Source: Scatocola faecipullorum
GTDB lineage: Bacteria > Pseudomonadota > Alphaproteobacteria > RF32 > CAG-239
NCBI GenBank assembly: GCA_018714685.1
Contig: DVNC01000051.1
Span: 1-56,335 of the forward strand
Length of the DNA stretch: 56,335 bases
Reading direction: 5' to 3'
Shown piece by piece: positions 23,736-31,890 of the stretch. Numbering within the stretch: position 1 is the first letter of the stretch; each line of letters starts with the position of its first letter. The notes under the pieces were generated by a model. The model was not told the DNA's origin. It saw only the letters and a program-made list of their open reading frames with translations, and did no database searches. A program made the position numbers and the translations under genes.

Positions 23736-24497
23736 TTACAGGGCTTCGACAATACTGCGCAGCGAGTTGTTGATTTCTTCCAAGTCCAACGGATGCTGCA
23801 GGTGGTGATTGCTGTTTTTTAACAGTTTTATGGCTACTTTATCGCTACGGAGTTTGGCTGCAATGCGGAAGATAACCCGCCAGTCGATAAAGGTGTCTTT
23901 AAGTCCCTGAATCAAGTGAACCGGGCAGGTGATGGGAATATCCGGCTGGTTGAGAATGGCATTCTTCAGACCGCTGGCGATAAAGCTGCGGGTAAAGGTG
24001 AAAACCATACGCTCTATTTTGACAATGACTTTCCCGTTGCTTTCCAATTCCTGCCGCTGTTCGGGTTTTACCTGCATATCCATCAGTTCCACCAGATTCG
24101 GGGCTGTTGAGGTGCAGACAATTCCTTTTAGTCTTTCGCCGCGTTCCTGCGCAGCCATCAGTCCCAACCAGCCACCGATGCAATGGCCGACGATAATAAA
24201 GTTACCGGTGATGTGATGATCAATGATGTCAAGGATTTGTTCTTTCCAGAGATCCAGGTCGGTCTTTTCATAATTAGCGGCATCTATGCCGTGTCCGAGC
24301 AATTCAAAACGGTAAAAATTCAGTCCCAGCTGTTCACAAACGCTTTTAACGGCTTCAGGTTTGCGTCCCCAGGGATTAGAGGCCAGACCGTGAATGTAAA
24401 GCACTGTCAGCGGAGCTTCTTTCTGAGGTTTATGGTGTTCATAGCGGGTTAAAAATTCGCGAAAAGAGCGGGTAGGGTAAATAGATGTGTCTGACAT
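23736..24497 (-). CDS. Alpha/beta hydrolase with a cysteine nucleophile, copy 2
   Basis: A 253-residue paralogue of the adjacent hydrolase. It shares LYIHGLASNPWGRKPE, ELLGHG, GHCIGG (Cys106 at the elbow), and the Asp201 (QGLKDTFIDW) and His231 (NSNHHLQH) positions. Identity over the core appears moderate, so the two copies may have diverged in substrate. Start ATG at 24497. The two lie head-to-tail, copy 2 upstream, and copy 1 could be read from the same promoter, although an AT-rich gap of 80 bases separates them. Confidence 0.85.
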   Translation of the reverse strand: MSDTSIYPTRSFREFLTRYEHHKPQKEAPLTVLYIHGLASNPWGRKPEAVKSVCEQLGLNFYRFELLGHGIDAANYEKTDLDLWKEQILDIIDHHITGNFIIVGHCIGGWLGLMAAQERGERLKGIVCTSTAPNLVELMDMQVKPEQRQELESNGKVIVKIERMVFTFTRSFIASGLKNAILNQPDIPITCPVHLIQGLKDTFIDWRVIFRIAAKLRSDKVAIKLLKNSNHHLQHPLDLEEINNSLRSIVEAL

Positions 24498-24587
24498 GGT
24501 CTGATGTGTTTTGTTAATCCTTTGACAAAGTATAAAGAGGAAGATTTAAGAAAGTGTTTAGAGGAGAGGAAGATTGAGAAAAAGCTC

Positions 24588-24616
24588 TTGACTATCTTAA
24601 CAATTTGGCATATTTT
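24588..24616 (+). promoter_or_regulatory. Sigma70 promoter of tRNA-Ile2
   Basis: TTGACT and TATTTT spaced 17 bases, 18 bases before the tRNA. Confidence 0.75.
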
Positions 24617-24633
24617 CTGCTTGTCTGTAAGAC

Positions 24634-24710
24634 GGGCCCTTAGCTCAGTTGGTTAGAGCAGGCCGCTCATAACGGTCTGGTCGCAGGTTCGAGTCCGGCA
24701 GGGCCCACCA
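24634..24710 (+). tRNA. tRNA-Ile2 (CAT, probably lysidine-modified)
   Basis: 77 bases with perfect acceptor stem GGGCCCT / AGGGCCC and encoded CCA. The anticodon loop CTCATAA gives CAT. The surrounding AGCAGGCCGCTCATAACGGT and GGTCGCAGGTTCGAGTCC match the usual tRNA-Ile2 pattern better than elongator or initiator tRNA-Met, so it probably reads AUA after TilS modification. Confidence 0.9.
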
Positions 24711-24712
24711 GT

Positions 24713-24747
24713 AAAAATCCTCTCTGTAAATGGAGAGGATTTTTGTT
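24713..24747 (+). terminator. Terminator after tRNA-Ile2
   Basis: Stem AAAAATCCTCTC / GAGAGGATTTTT with an 8-base loop, right after the tRNA. Confidence 0.85.
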
Positions 24748-24979
24748 ATACTCTGAACTTAGAGAAATAAAGGGTTTGCAAGAATTTAAAATTTTATGTC
24801 TGTCCATATATACCATACAAATATGGTAAAAATATAAGATAAAAACGTGCTAATGAGAGAGTATGATTTTATTAAGGATATTGTCGAAGAAATGCTGAGA
24901 AATAACGTATTATAAGCCAAAATATGCTTGAAAATTCTAGCTATCACATTAGAATTGGCGAATAAGTAAAGAGGAGGAG
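24748..24979 (+). other. AT-rich gap upstream of the KAP NTPase
   Basis: No convincing gene. A 20-codon ORF at 24853-24915 (MREYDFIKDIVEEML...) looks protein-like but has no ribosome-binding site; it may be a fragment of a lost gene. The base composition shifts to AT-rich here and stays so to about 27.4 kb. Confidence 0.4.
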
Positions 24980-26461
24980 ATGATAAAAAAAGATTTTGTA
25001 AAGCTTGGGGATAAGAATGAATGTTTGATTTGTAATGATAAATTGAATCGATCGAAGCATATTATTCCTTTGACAACCCTTCTGTCTAATGTTGGAAATG
25101 AAGATAGTTTTGTTATGACGGTTTCTGCACCATATGGGGGAGGGAAGACCTTCTTTGTAAAAATGTGGCAAAATTATTTAAAAGAGCAGAATGGCCATAC
25201 CTTATATTATAACGCATGGGAAAATGATTTCTCAATAAATCCTTTGGCATCGTTTATTTCGTGCTTTTCAGAGTTGGATGATGTTGATCCTAAATTAAAG
25301 GATAAAGTTAAAGCCCTAACTACTGCGGCCCAGAAAATCACACTGACAAAAATTCCTGAAATTTGTGTTCGGCTTTTGGGAGCATTATGTAAAAAATATT
25401 TGGATATTGAAGCTCAAGAATTGTACGATACTGCCAAAATATCAGCAGAATTTGTCGATGAAGCAGAAAAAGAAGTTGGCAAGCTTAGTGCAAAAGCAAA
25501 AACAATGATTGCCAATGAAAAAGAATTGCGTTACGCAATTGCTGATTTTAAGAAAAAATTAAAGGAACTGATTACTTCTTTTGAAAGAACAAATAAGCGA
25601 ATATCTGGAAAGCTTGTTATTTTTATTGATGATCTTGATCGCTGTCGTCCAGATTATGCAATTACGTTTTTAGAATATATTAAGCATCTTTTTAGTATTC
25701 CCAATTGCAATTTTGTTTTGTCGGTTGATGAAGATCAATTGATTTCGACTATTGAAAAAGTTTATGGTTCAAAAAATGCGGAGGGTTTTTTATCTAAAAT
25801 TATTGATTTTGATTTTAACTTACCGTATCCAGGAAGCGTTCGGGAATTTATTGAATTAGCTATAAAAAAACTAAATTGGGAATCGGATAATATCTTTTCA
25901 TCTCCTTATCAAGATATTGATATGAAAGAAATATTTATTTTGATGTTTGAACCTCTAGTAAAACTGTTGTCTTTGACAATGAGGGATATTGAGCATGTAT
26001 TGCAGGATTTGAATATCATTTATCGCAGTATTGAATTGGAGCAATTGGCGCCGATACATTTGGCTATTGTTTATACAATTGATAAATATGCTTTCAAGTT
26101 GGGGTGTAAAAATTCTGATAAGAAGCAGTTGTTTAAAGAGGTTTATGGTAAAATATCAAATTTTGCAGAGGCTAATTATGTTAAGGAAGGGCGCTATCTA
26201 TACAATGGTATTGATGAGACTAAGATAGTTAATCCGAATTCATCCTTAAATGATTTTCTTAGGTTTATTACAAATGTTTCTTTAAAGGCTGAAATACAGC
26301 TAACTCAGGTAGTCAAAACTCTTCCTAAATCTATCCGTAATGATATTTTTTATGAAACTCACATGGAGCCTCTTTGGATAAAGTTTAATCAGCAGATAGA
26401 AGACGTTTTTACCAGTGATGAAGCTTTTGATATAGAAGAAAATGCCGCCTCAAATTTTTGA
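24980..26461 (+). CDS. KAP family P-loop NTPase
   Basis: A 493-residue NTPase of the KAP group (STAND-related). Walker A APYGGGKT at residues 50-57, the NAWEND element after it, a central helical region (about 100-200), and Walker B LVIFIDDLDRC at 212-222 with the KAP-typical D-D-L-D-R. The C-terminal part is helical with no clear effector domain. KAP NTPases occur in phage-exclusion systems (PifA) and in membrane-linked signalling; no transmembrane segments are evident in this one. The gene is notably AT-rich compared with its neighbours and lies 270 bases after tRNA-Ile2, which suggests transfer. AGGAGG sits just before the ATG. Confidence 0.85.
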   Translation: MIKKDFVKLGDKNECLICNDKLNRSKHIIPLTTLLSNVGNEDSFVMTVSAPYGGGKTFFVKMWQNYLKEQNGHTLYYNAWENDFSINPLASFISCFSELDDVDPKLKDKVKALTTAAQKITLTKIPEICVRLLGALCKKYLDIEAQELYDTAKISAEFVDEAEKEVGKLSAKAKTMIANEKELRYAIADFKKKLKELITSFERTNKRISGKLVIFIDDLDRCRPDYAITFLEYIKHLFSIPNCNFVLSVDEDQLISTIEKVYGSKNAEGFLSKIIDFDFNLPYPGSVREFIELAIKKLNWESDNIFSSPYQDIDMKEIFILMFEPLVKLLSLTMRDIEHVLQDLNIIYRSIELEQLAPIHLAIVYTIDKYAFKLGCKNSDKKQLFKEVYGKISNFAEANYVKEGRYLYNGIDETKIVNPNSSLNDFLRFITNVSLKAEIQLTQVVKTLPKSIRNDIFYETHMEPLWIKFNQQIEDVFTSDEAFDIEENAASNF

Positions 26462-26832
26462 GACAGTACAGTTTTTGAGGTTTACGTCGTAAGTATTGTA
26501 ACCTCGCACCTCTGGCTGCCGCATGAAGCTTGGAAGCTTTTTCCCAGTTGTCGTATGGATTGACCGAAGCAATAGTGCCAAAAATCAAACACTTAACTGA
26601 GTTCTGGTGTTGCGATTTTAAAAATTGCATTTTGGGAGAATTTTCCGAACTCGTTTGATGATAATCCTTTATTTTTCAATGATTTAATATAGTTTGAGTC
26701 CAGTAGGGTCTTGGGGACGTGTTTTGGGGATATTGCTATATAAGGGCTTCCGATTTGGTTCGAGGGAGATTCCTGTTTTGTAGTTTTGGAATAGGTATAT
26801 CTATCCCAATGGTTATGCTGCTTTAATTGCAA
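26409..26832 (-). pseudogene. Remnant ORFs, possibly a broken gene
   Basis: Two short minus-strand readings overlap here. 26593-26832 (about 79 codons) reads on in frame directly after the stop of the acetyltransferase gene, has no good start, and has protein-like composition. 26409-26630 (73 codons) lies in another frame and overlaps the end of the KAP gene. Neither matches a family that I know. They may be fragments of a lost gene of the same AT-rich patch, or chance ORFs. Confidence 0.3.
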
Positions 26833-27324
26833 CTAGATAGTTTTCGTTAAAAAATAGCGATAAGTTTTGTTAAATTTCAATTTACCGGCAAGAGTCAGTC
26901 CGCATTTTTCATAAAAGCCTACATTTTTTTTATTTGTACTTAAGGTAACACATTTATATTTAGAGTGTAGTTTAATCTCATCAATTATTGTTTTAATCAG
27001 GCATTTTCCATACCCTTTTCTTTGTTGGTCCCGTCTTATTGCGACATATTCCAGTTGCCCGGCTTTATCCATGTGACTTTCTTGTCCGACAACAACTGTT
27101 CCAACTATTTCATTTTGTTCGTTTCTGAAAGCATAAAGAACCCAAGGGGAATATTTAAACTGGAAATTTTGGGGCAGTGATTGGGTGTATTTTAGAGCCG
27201 TAGTTATTTCTTCTCTAAATTTTTTGCTTATATGCACTTCTTCAGAATCGAAAATGACTGAAAGTGTAGCAACGCGCAAATATTCTTCAAGTTCGAGGCT
27301 GTTTGTAAATAGTTCCAACTTCAT
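26833..27324 (-). CDS. GNAT family N-acetyltransferase
   Basis: A 163-residue acetyltransferase. The GNAT core is visible: strand 4 GQLEYVAIRRDQQRKGYGKC with the acetyl-CoA-binding R/Q-x-x-G-x-G element (RRDQQRKGYG, about residues 98-107), and the late VTLSTNKKNVGFYEKCGL motif. Substrate unknown. It is AT-rich like the KAP gene and probably part of the same accessory patch. The ATG at 27324 has no strong site visible. Confidence 0.82.
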   Translation of the reverse strand: MKLELFTNSLELEEYLRVATLSVIFDSEEVHISKKFREEITTALKYTQSLPQNFQFKYSPWVLYAFRNEQNEIVGTVVVGQESHMDKAGQLEYVAIRRDQQRKGYGKCLIKTIIDEIKLHSKYKCVTLSTNKKNVGFYEKCGLTLAGKLKFNKTYRYFLTKTI

Positions 27325-27412
27325 TATTAATCCCAGATAATTATTAAAATTAACATCTATTGTAAATATAAAATAGTCTTTCTTAAGTTTATGTAAATTA
27401 TTCGTGAATTGC

Positions 27413-27428
27413 TAGCTCAGCCCCACCA
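27413..27428 (+). pseudogene. Possible tRNA relic (D-arm plus acceptor 3' end)
   Basis: TAGCTCAG (the usual tRNA D-arm start) is joined directly to CCCCACCA (an acceptor 3' end), and a hairpin terminator follows. It looks like a tRNA gene with its middle deleted, at the far edge of the AT-rich patch. Only 16 bases, so chance is possible. Confidence 0.3.
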
Positions 27429-27433
27429 TAGTT

Positions 27434-27464
27434 AACAGCTCCTATTGCAGGGGCTGTTTTTCTT
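27434..27464 (+). terminator. Hairpin terminator downstream of the tRNA relic
   Basis: Stem AACAGCTCC / GGGGCTGTT with a 7-base loop and TTTTTCTTTT on the plus strand. No intact plus-strand gene reads into it nearby. Confidence 0.6.
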
Positions 27465-27513
27465 TTATAAATCAATATCGTTAATGAACTTCGGCTAAGA
27501 TTGTGTATCGGGA

Positions 27514-28761
27514 TTAATCCAGTCCGACGGTCGGAATTGAACGGCGCCAGTTGGCATATTGGTCTATTTGGCTTTTGTCCGTATGCCGTACCTGTTGCAG
27601 GAGCTTATAGCCGGTTATTACGGCCCGGGCGAACATATATCTTTGTTGAAGGGAGTTGGCTGCCAGATTTTGAATGTTAGGCAGCGGGACAAATTTTTTT
27701 TCGTTTTGCCGTTGTGAATTTTTTATTGCGTTCTTTAATATGTTATTTGCGAAATATTGCAGTTTTAAAGCGCCTTTGCTCATGTTTTTTATCGGTTCGA
27801 AGCCTAAAAAATCATGTTCGCCGAGCGTTTTTTCTTTGTCGGTTTCAATACCGTGAATTTGTTTAAACCATTTATCTCCGTCAATAGGCTCTATTTCACG
27901 CGGAGGGTTGCCTTCAATGCCATATTTGTCAACTTGGGCACACATCAAGGTTTGTCCGTAGATTTTGGGTAAGAAACAGACGCCGAAATCTTTAGGACTC
28001 ATTAAAAGCCATTCGCGAAGGTAGCCATGATATTCATTATGTCTGTCTTGAGATGATTCAATAGAAATAAAACGAAACTTGGAAAGATATTTGGGACAGT
28101 CGGGGTTGTAGGCCAGAACCAACAACTGGGATTTTATTTTCAGCTGTTCTTCGGGACTGTATCCCAATTCGTTCATTTTTTTATCCATGAGTTTTTCCAA
28201 TTGAACCGCAACATAAGCCCCATGACAATGGGCCACAATATTCAAATGCCGGATATTCTCTCGGGCTTGGCGGAGGGGTAAACGATTGTTGCCGTCCGAA
28301 GCTGTAATGCGGGGTAAAATTGTATTATCGAAGATGTCTTTAATATACAGAGGATTAAAGGTCTCTTCAATACAGTTTTCAGGTATGTCGTGTTTCAGCG
28401 CTGCGATATGTTGCGGCCACCAGGCTTCGAAATATGCTCCTTTACGGGCGATGTTATCAAGATGCCGTTTGCCGAAATCACATATGGCAACGCAAGTGCG
28501 TACGGGAACAATGGATGAATCTATGTTTTGTTTAACAAAATTATCGGTTTTTTTCAGTATGCTGTTATATCCGCGGAGATTAACGTTCCGCCCTCCGGTT
28601 CCGGCCAGAATTAAAACGCAGTTTTCATCCGGAGCAATCGGCGAACACGGCTTTATCCGGTATGGAGCTTCCTCAGAAGCAGGGCAGCGCTCGGCCAGAA
28701 AAGCAAAACTTAAATCATGGCGCTGTTTACGACATTCTTCAATATAGTCGGTAATATTCAA
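27514..28761 (-). CDS. Large protein of unknown function, alpha/beta hydrolase-like
   Basis: A 415-residue protein that I cannot place in a family. A hydrophobic strand ILAGTGGRNV near residue 51 and LNIVAHCHGAYVAV (173-186) resemble the first strand and nucleophile elbow of an alpha/beta hydrolase, again with cysteine (Cys179, A-H-C-H-G) instead of serine. A possible acid/base pair is not clear; several histidines follow. No signal peptide. The start is a TTG at 28761 with GGGAG 8 bases upstream, and a clear promoter at 28792-28820, so expression is likely. It is monocistronic, with the AT-rich patch downstream. Confidence 0.6.
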   Translation of the reverse strand: MNITDYIEECRKQRHDLSFAFLAERCPASEEAPYRIKPCSPIAPDENCVLILAGTGGRNVNLRGYNSILKKTDNFVKQNIDSSIVPVRTCVAICDFGKRHLDNIARKGAYFEAWWPQHIAALKHDIPENCIEETFNPLYIKDIFDNTILPRITASDGNNRLPLRQARENIRHLNIVAHCHGAYVAVQLEKLMDKKMNELGYSPEEQLKIKSQLLVLAYNPDCPKYLSKFRFISIESSQDRHNEYHGYLREWLLMSPKDFGVCFLPKIYGQTLMCAQVDKYGIEGNPPREIEPIDGDKWFKQIHGIETDKEKTLGEHDFLGFEPIKNMSKGALKLQYFANNILKNAIKNSQRQNEKKFVPLPNIQNLAANSLQQRYMFARAVITGYKLLQQVRHTDKSQIDQYANWRRSIPTVGLD

Positions 28762-28791
28762 AATTTTTCTCCCGGAAACAATAACAGTCCC

Positions 28792-28820
28792 TTATTAGCG
28801 TAATTGTCTATTTTTGTCAA
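28792..28820 (-). promoter_or_regulatory. Promoter of the 415-residue unknown gene
   Basis: On the minus strand TTGACA (28820-28815) and TAATAA (28797-28792) with 17 bases between; translation begins about 30 bases later. Confidence 0.65.
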
Positions 28821-28975
28821 TACTTTGTTTCCCCGTCGACACTTTTGCTTCTTGGCAAAATTGCGGCAACTTTTTTAGATAATGTGAGATATTTTAAAGG
28901 CAGGGAATTGTCCGAGCGGCGGATTTTGCTTGTAAAGTCGGGCAGGGGTTGTATTATGCAGGTTGAGAGGATGAT

Positions 28976-29836
28976 ATGATGATTACGAAATATGAGTTCA
29001 GAGGTGAAAAAGACGGCATCAGCCTGTTGATTCTGGCAGCCGTTCACGGCAATGAAACAGCAGGAACACAAGCCTGTTTCCGAATTATTGATGAATTTAA
29101 CCGCGGTGCACTGCGGTTGACCGGCGGTCATTTGACTTTGGTTCCGGTTTGCAATCCGGAGGCTTATCGCAAAGATGTTCGCAGTATTGACGAGAACTTG
29201 AATCGGGTTATCAAAATGCATGACATTCCGCAGTCTTATGAGCAGAGACTGGCCAATGAAATTTGTCCGCTTATTCGGAGCCATCGTTTTACGCTGGATT
29301 TGCATTCAACACATTGTGTCGGTGACGTTCCTTTTGCTTTTTGTGACTATCCTGACGATTATAACCGGAAAGTGATTGAGGCTCTGCCGGTGGATTACGT
29401 GCTGGAGGGCTGGCCGGAGATATATGGCAGGCAGGCGCAGATTCAGGATTTTTCTACCGAGCAATGTGCGCATGTTTACGGAAACACGGCAACGACTTTG
29501 GAATGCGGTTACCATAAGGAACCGAAAGCGGCGGAACTTGCTTATCGGGCAATCATCGGCGCTTTGACTGCTTTTGATATGGTTGATTTGTCCAAGCCGG
29601 CGGCTCATGAGAAAACACATATTCAGATGAAAAGTTTTGTGCTCAAAACCGGGGAAGGAAAGTTGTGCCGGAACTATAAACATTTGGATCCTCTGGTTAA
29701 AGGAGAGAAAATCGCCGTTTATGACAGCGGGGAGTTTTTGTATGCTCCGGAAGACGGTTTTATTCTGCTGCCTAATTTGCAGGCTCCGGTTAATACGGAG
29801 TGGTATTATTTGGGGACGGCAAAAAAAGCGGCCTAA
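28976..29836 (+). CDS. Succinylglutamate desuccinylase/aspartoacylase family protein
   Basis: A 286-residue zinc carboxypeptidase-like amidohydrolase of the AstE/AspA family (M14-like). Zinc ligands His24 and Glu27 in AAVHGNETAG, and His110 in TLDLHSTH; NPEAYRKDVRSIDENLNR supplies the substrate-binding arginine block, and the glutamate in TTLECGYHKE is the likely catalytic acid. The C-terminal beta domain (about 210-286) follows. It removes an acyl group from an N-acyl amino acid; the exact substrate is unknown. The stop overlaps the convergent GNAT gene by 4 bases. ATG at 28976 has GAGAGG upstream; a second ATG follows directly. Confidence 0.85.
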   Translation: MMITKYEFRGEKDGISLLILAAVHGNETAGTQACFRIIDEFNRGALRLTGGHLTLVPVCNPEAYRKDVRSIDENLNRVIKMHDIPQSYEQRLANEICPLIRSHRFTLDLHSTHCVGDVPFAFCDYPDDYNRKVIEALPVDYVLEGWPEIYGRQAQIQDFSTEQCAHVYGNTATTLECGYHKEPKAAELAYRAIIGALTAFDMVDLSKPAAHEKTHIQMKSFVLKTGEGKLCRNYKHLDPLVKGEKIAVYDSGEFLYAPEDGFILLPNLQAPVNTEWYYLGTAKKAA

Positions 29837-30606
29837 AATGAGGCCGCTTTATCTTTGAGCATATAGCCGAAGCTGAGACTGTTGTTTCTGGCTGCCGTTT
29901 GTTTTTCCCAAACCAGGCTTTTGCTTTCTTTGTTAAGCGAGACACCGTGATAGCCGTTTTGAATTAAATATTGCATTTTGTGAAACAAGGAGGGAATCTT
30001 GGCGTGAATGTTGTCTCCGAGATACATGCTGTAAACCTGGGCATTGTTATTGGCGGCGTGCAGCACCGGTGCGGGTTTGTGGGAAATTTTCTTTTCCAGA
30101 TAAATAACTTTGACGCCGTCATAAGGATCCCGATCAACTTTGGTGATGGCCATGCCGTGATGGAGCGCATTTATCCAGCTGGCCGGGTTGTCAACGGCAA
30201 TTTGGATGATGGCATGGGTTCTGCCGTTATCAATGGCATGGCTTTCAATATATTCCAGCATCCTTTTCATCAGGCTGGAACCCCGGTAGGCGGGGTCAAC
30301 CAGAATAGCTTCATAAAGAACCAGATCTTTGTTTTCGATTTCCGGCTTAAATTCGGGCATGTCTCTGGTTTCACCGTTGAGAGGCAGGCTGTAGACGGTT
30401 TGGGCAATCAGAGTGTCACCGTCAAAGACGCCCAGCATGTTTGAGCTTTTGCCGTCAAGAGACTTCATATAGTCTTCTGCCGTTCTGTGGAGGATAAAGT
30501 GCTGTTCGTCGGGGTGCAGGCCGCTGATGATTTTTTCCTGCAGTTTCATGACGTCAGCTAAATTGTTAATATCTAATTTTTTGACAGTTAATTGTTTTTT
30601 GTTCAT
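29833..30606 (-). CDS. GNAT family acetyltransferase, two-part
   Basis: A 257-residue protein. The N-terminal 165 residues are GNAT-like: LVLYEAILVDPAYRGSSLMKRML holds the acetyl-CoA loop (P-x-Y-R-G-S-S-L), followed by AIIQIAVDNPASWINALHHG. The last 90 residues are an extra region of unknown type. Substrate unknown. The leader contains a terminator hairpin (30638-30668) before the ATG, a layout suggesting control by attenuation. Start ATG at 30606 is preceded by GCAGAGG. Confidence 0.78.
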   Translation of the reverse strand: MNKKQLTVKKLDINNLADVMKLQEKIISGLHPDEQHFILHRTAEDYMKSLDGKSSNMLGVFDGDTLIAQTVYSLPLNGETRDMPEFKPEIENKDLVLYEAILVDPAYRGSSLMKRMLEYIESHAIDNGRTHAIIQIAVDNPASWINALHHGMAITKVDRDPYDGVKVIYLEKKISHKPAPVLHAANNNAQVYSMYLGDNIHAKIPSLFHKMQYLIQNGYHGVSLNKESKSLVWEKQTAARNNSLSFGYMLKDKAASF

Positions 30607-30637
30607 CTTAAACCTCTGCGTTTTTCAAAATCTGCTA

Positions 30638-30668
30638 TAAAAAAAAGATTTGAGAAAACTCAAATCTT
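30638..30668 (-). terminator. Terminator hairpin in the leader of the GNAT gene (possible attenuator)
   Basis: On the minus strand a perfect 10-bp stem AAGATTTGAG / CTCAAATCTT with loop TTTT is followed by eight T, 32 bases before the GNAT ATG. A 7-codon ORF (MTYSPQR, 30701-30678) ends 9 bases before the stem. It could be a leader-peptide attenuator, or the end of a short upstream transcript. Confidence 0.6.
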
Positions 30669-30951
30669 GCGACTAACTTACCTTTGCGGGGAATAAGTCA
30701 TCGTCGCAACGTTAATCTGCGCAGACGCAGAGATGTTAATTTTAAATTTGTCATTTTCTTTAAAAGTCTGTTTTATGATTTTCGTAATATTACAAATTTA
30801 TTTGCTTTTGTAAAGCTTTTTTTGCGTATGAGAGACGGAAAAATCAGTGCATGCGCATACAGGCGTCTTCGGCCCGGCCGTCAGGACGAATGCCTCAAGG
30901 CTGGGCCGTGAAGTCAGAAACGGCGGATATCCGGTTTGGGCTATCTGTCGG
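30669..30951. other. Gene-poor region with GC-rich inverted repeat
   Basis: No gene supported. Contains TCTGCG/CGCAGA hairpin at about 30715-30730 and, at 30870-30908, CGGCCCGGCC / GGCTGGGCCG (9 of 10 paired, 19-base loop) in a patch more GC-rich than the surroundings. An ORF on the plus strand (30684-30911) has no features of a gene. Confidence 0.45.
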
Positions 30952-31146
30952 TTACAGGCGGTGCTTTTTTACATTTTCAATCGTTTTGATGATATAAAGC
31001 TGCTGGTTCGGCGTCAGCCGACAGAAATCGGTGAGAAGCCGATACCACAGCGGCGGCATAAATCTTTTAAATTTTTCAATCTTTTTCAACGCCGTATCGG
31101 TTAGTTCTTTAGTTGTGCGGTTCTTAAAATTTTTAATATCTTTCAT
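30952..31146 (-). CDS. Small basic protein of unknown function
   Basis: A 64-residue lysine-rich protein (MKDIKNFKNRTTKELTDTAL..., ending IIKTIENVKKHRL), predicted mainly helical. ATG at 31146 has AGGGA 7 bases upstream, which selects this start over a longer reading. It is divergent from the XRE regulator at 31243 with 96 bases between, so the regulator may control it. No family recognised. Confidence 0.6.
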   Translation of the reverse strand: MKDIKNFKNRTTKELTDTALKKIEKFKRFMPPLWYRLLTDFCRLTPNQQLYIIKTIENVKKHRL

Positions 31147-31242
31147 AGCTAATTCCCTAGTATGCATTTTGTTGTTGTTTGGATAACACTTTATGAAACG
31201 TTGTTCGTGGATAAACAATCTATTTCAAGGTATAAGCATAAT

Positions 31243-31590
31243 ATGAAAGAAGATGTAAAGAAATATCTAGGCTTAAAAGTCAGGGCAATTCGGGAAGCCG
31301 CGGGGATGACACAGGAAGAGTTAGCGGCGACTTGCGATGTCAGCTGGCGTACCATTTCAAATCTGGAAAGAGGCACTGTCGTTCCGGATTTGGTTATGAT
31401 TTACAAAATTTCCCAGGAATTTAATATCAGCATTGATGAGATGCTTGATAACAAAATCGCCGATAACAAAAGCCTGTCTCGTTTGGAAAAAGAAAACCAG
31501 ATAATTGAAAAAATCAGAAAGATTGATGATAATCTTCTGGATTATATTGATGAACAGCTTCGTCTGCTGCTTAAGCATTTTCACCGTTGA
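31243..31590 (+). CDS. XRE family transcriptional regulator
   Basis: A 115-residue DNA-binding protein. An HTH_3/Cro-C1 domain occupies residues 5-65: LGLKVRAIREAAGMTQEELA, DVSWRTISNLERG, VPDLVMIYKISQEF. A helical tail (NQIIEKIRKIDDNLLDYIDE) may dimerise or sense a partner. The start at 31243 excludes a longer reading without HTH support. Its 3' end overlaps the convergent small gene at 31581 by 10 bases. It is divergent from the small basic protein gene. Confidence 0.85.
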   Translation: MKEDVKKYLGLKVRAIREAAGMTQEELAATCDVSWRTISNLERGTVVPDLVMIYKISQEFNISIDEMLDNKIADNKSLSRLEKENQIIEKIRKIDDNLLDYIDEQLRLLLKHFHR

Positions 31591-31784
31591 CGGCTGCGCA
31601 GTTCCCGGTCGACGGTTTTTTCGAAGCATTTGTAAGCCTGCCGGATATAGGAAAGGCTTTCGGTAATCGCGTAAAGGTCCATTGTTTTATACAAATTTTC
31701 AAATTGAGAATAGATGCCGCTGACCAGTTTGCGGTATTCTTTGGAGTTGGAGTCTTTGATTTTAGCAATTTTCATAATACTCAT
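31581..31784 (-). CDS. Small helical protein of unknown function
   Basis: A 67-residue protein (MSIMKIAKIKDSNSKEYRKL...), basic and probably helical. ATG at 31784 has AAGGA about 8 bases upstream. It overlaps the XRE gene by 10 bases at the 3' end and is divergent from the LysR gene at 31891. No family recognised. Confidence 0.55.
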   Translation of the reverse strand: MSIMKIAKIKDSNSKEYRKLVSGIYSQFENLYKTMDLYAITESLSYIRQAYKCFEKTVDRELRSRQR

Positions 31785-31890
31785 TAGTCAGTCCTTATAA
31801 ACTTAGTTGAATTGTTTGTTTTTTTGTGTATTATTTATTTCATATGTATAAAATTGTGAAGAAACTAATTTCATATAGGGCTTATATAAA

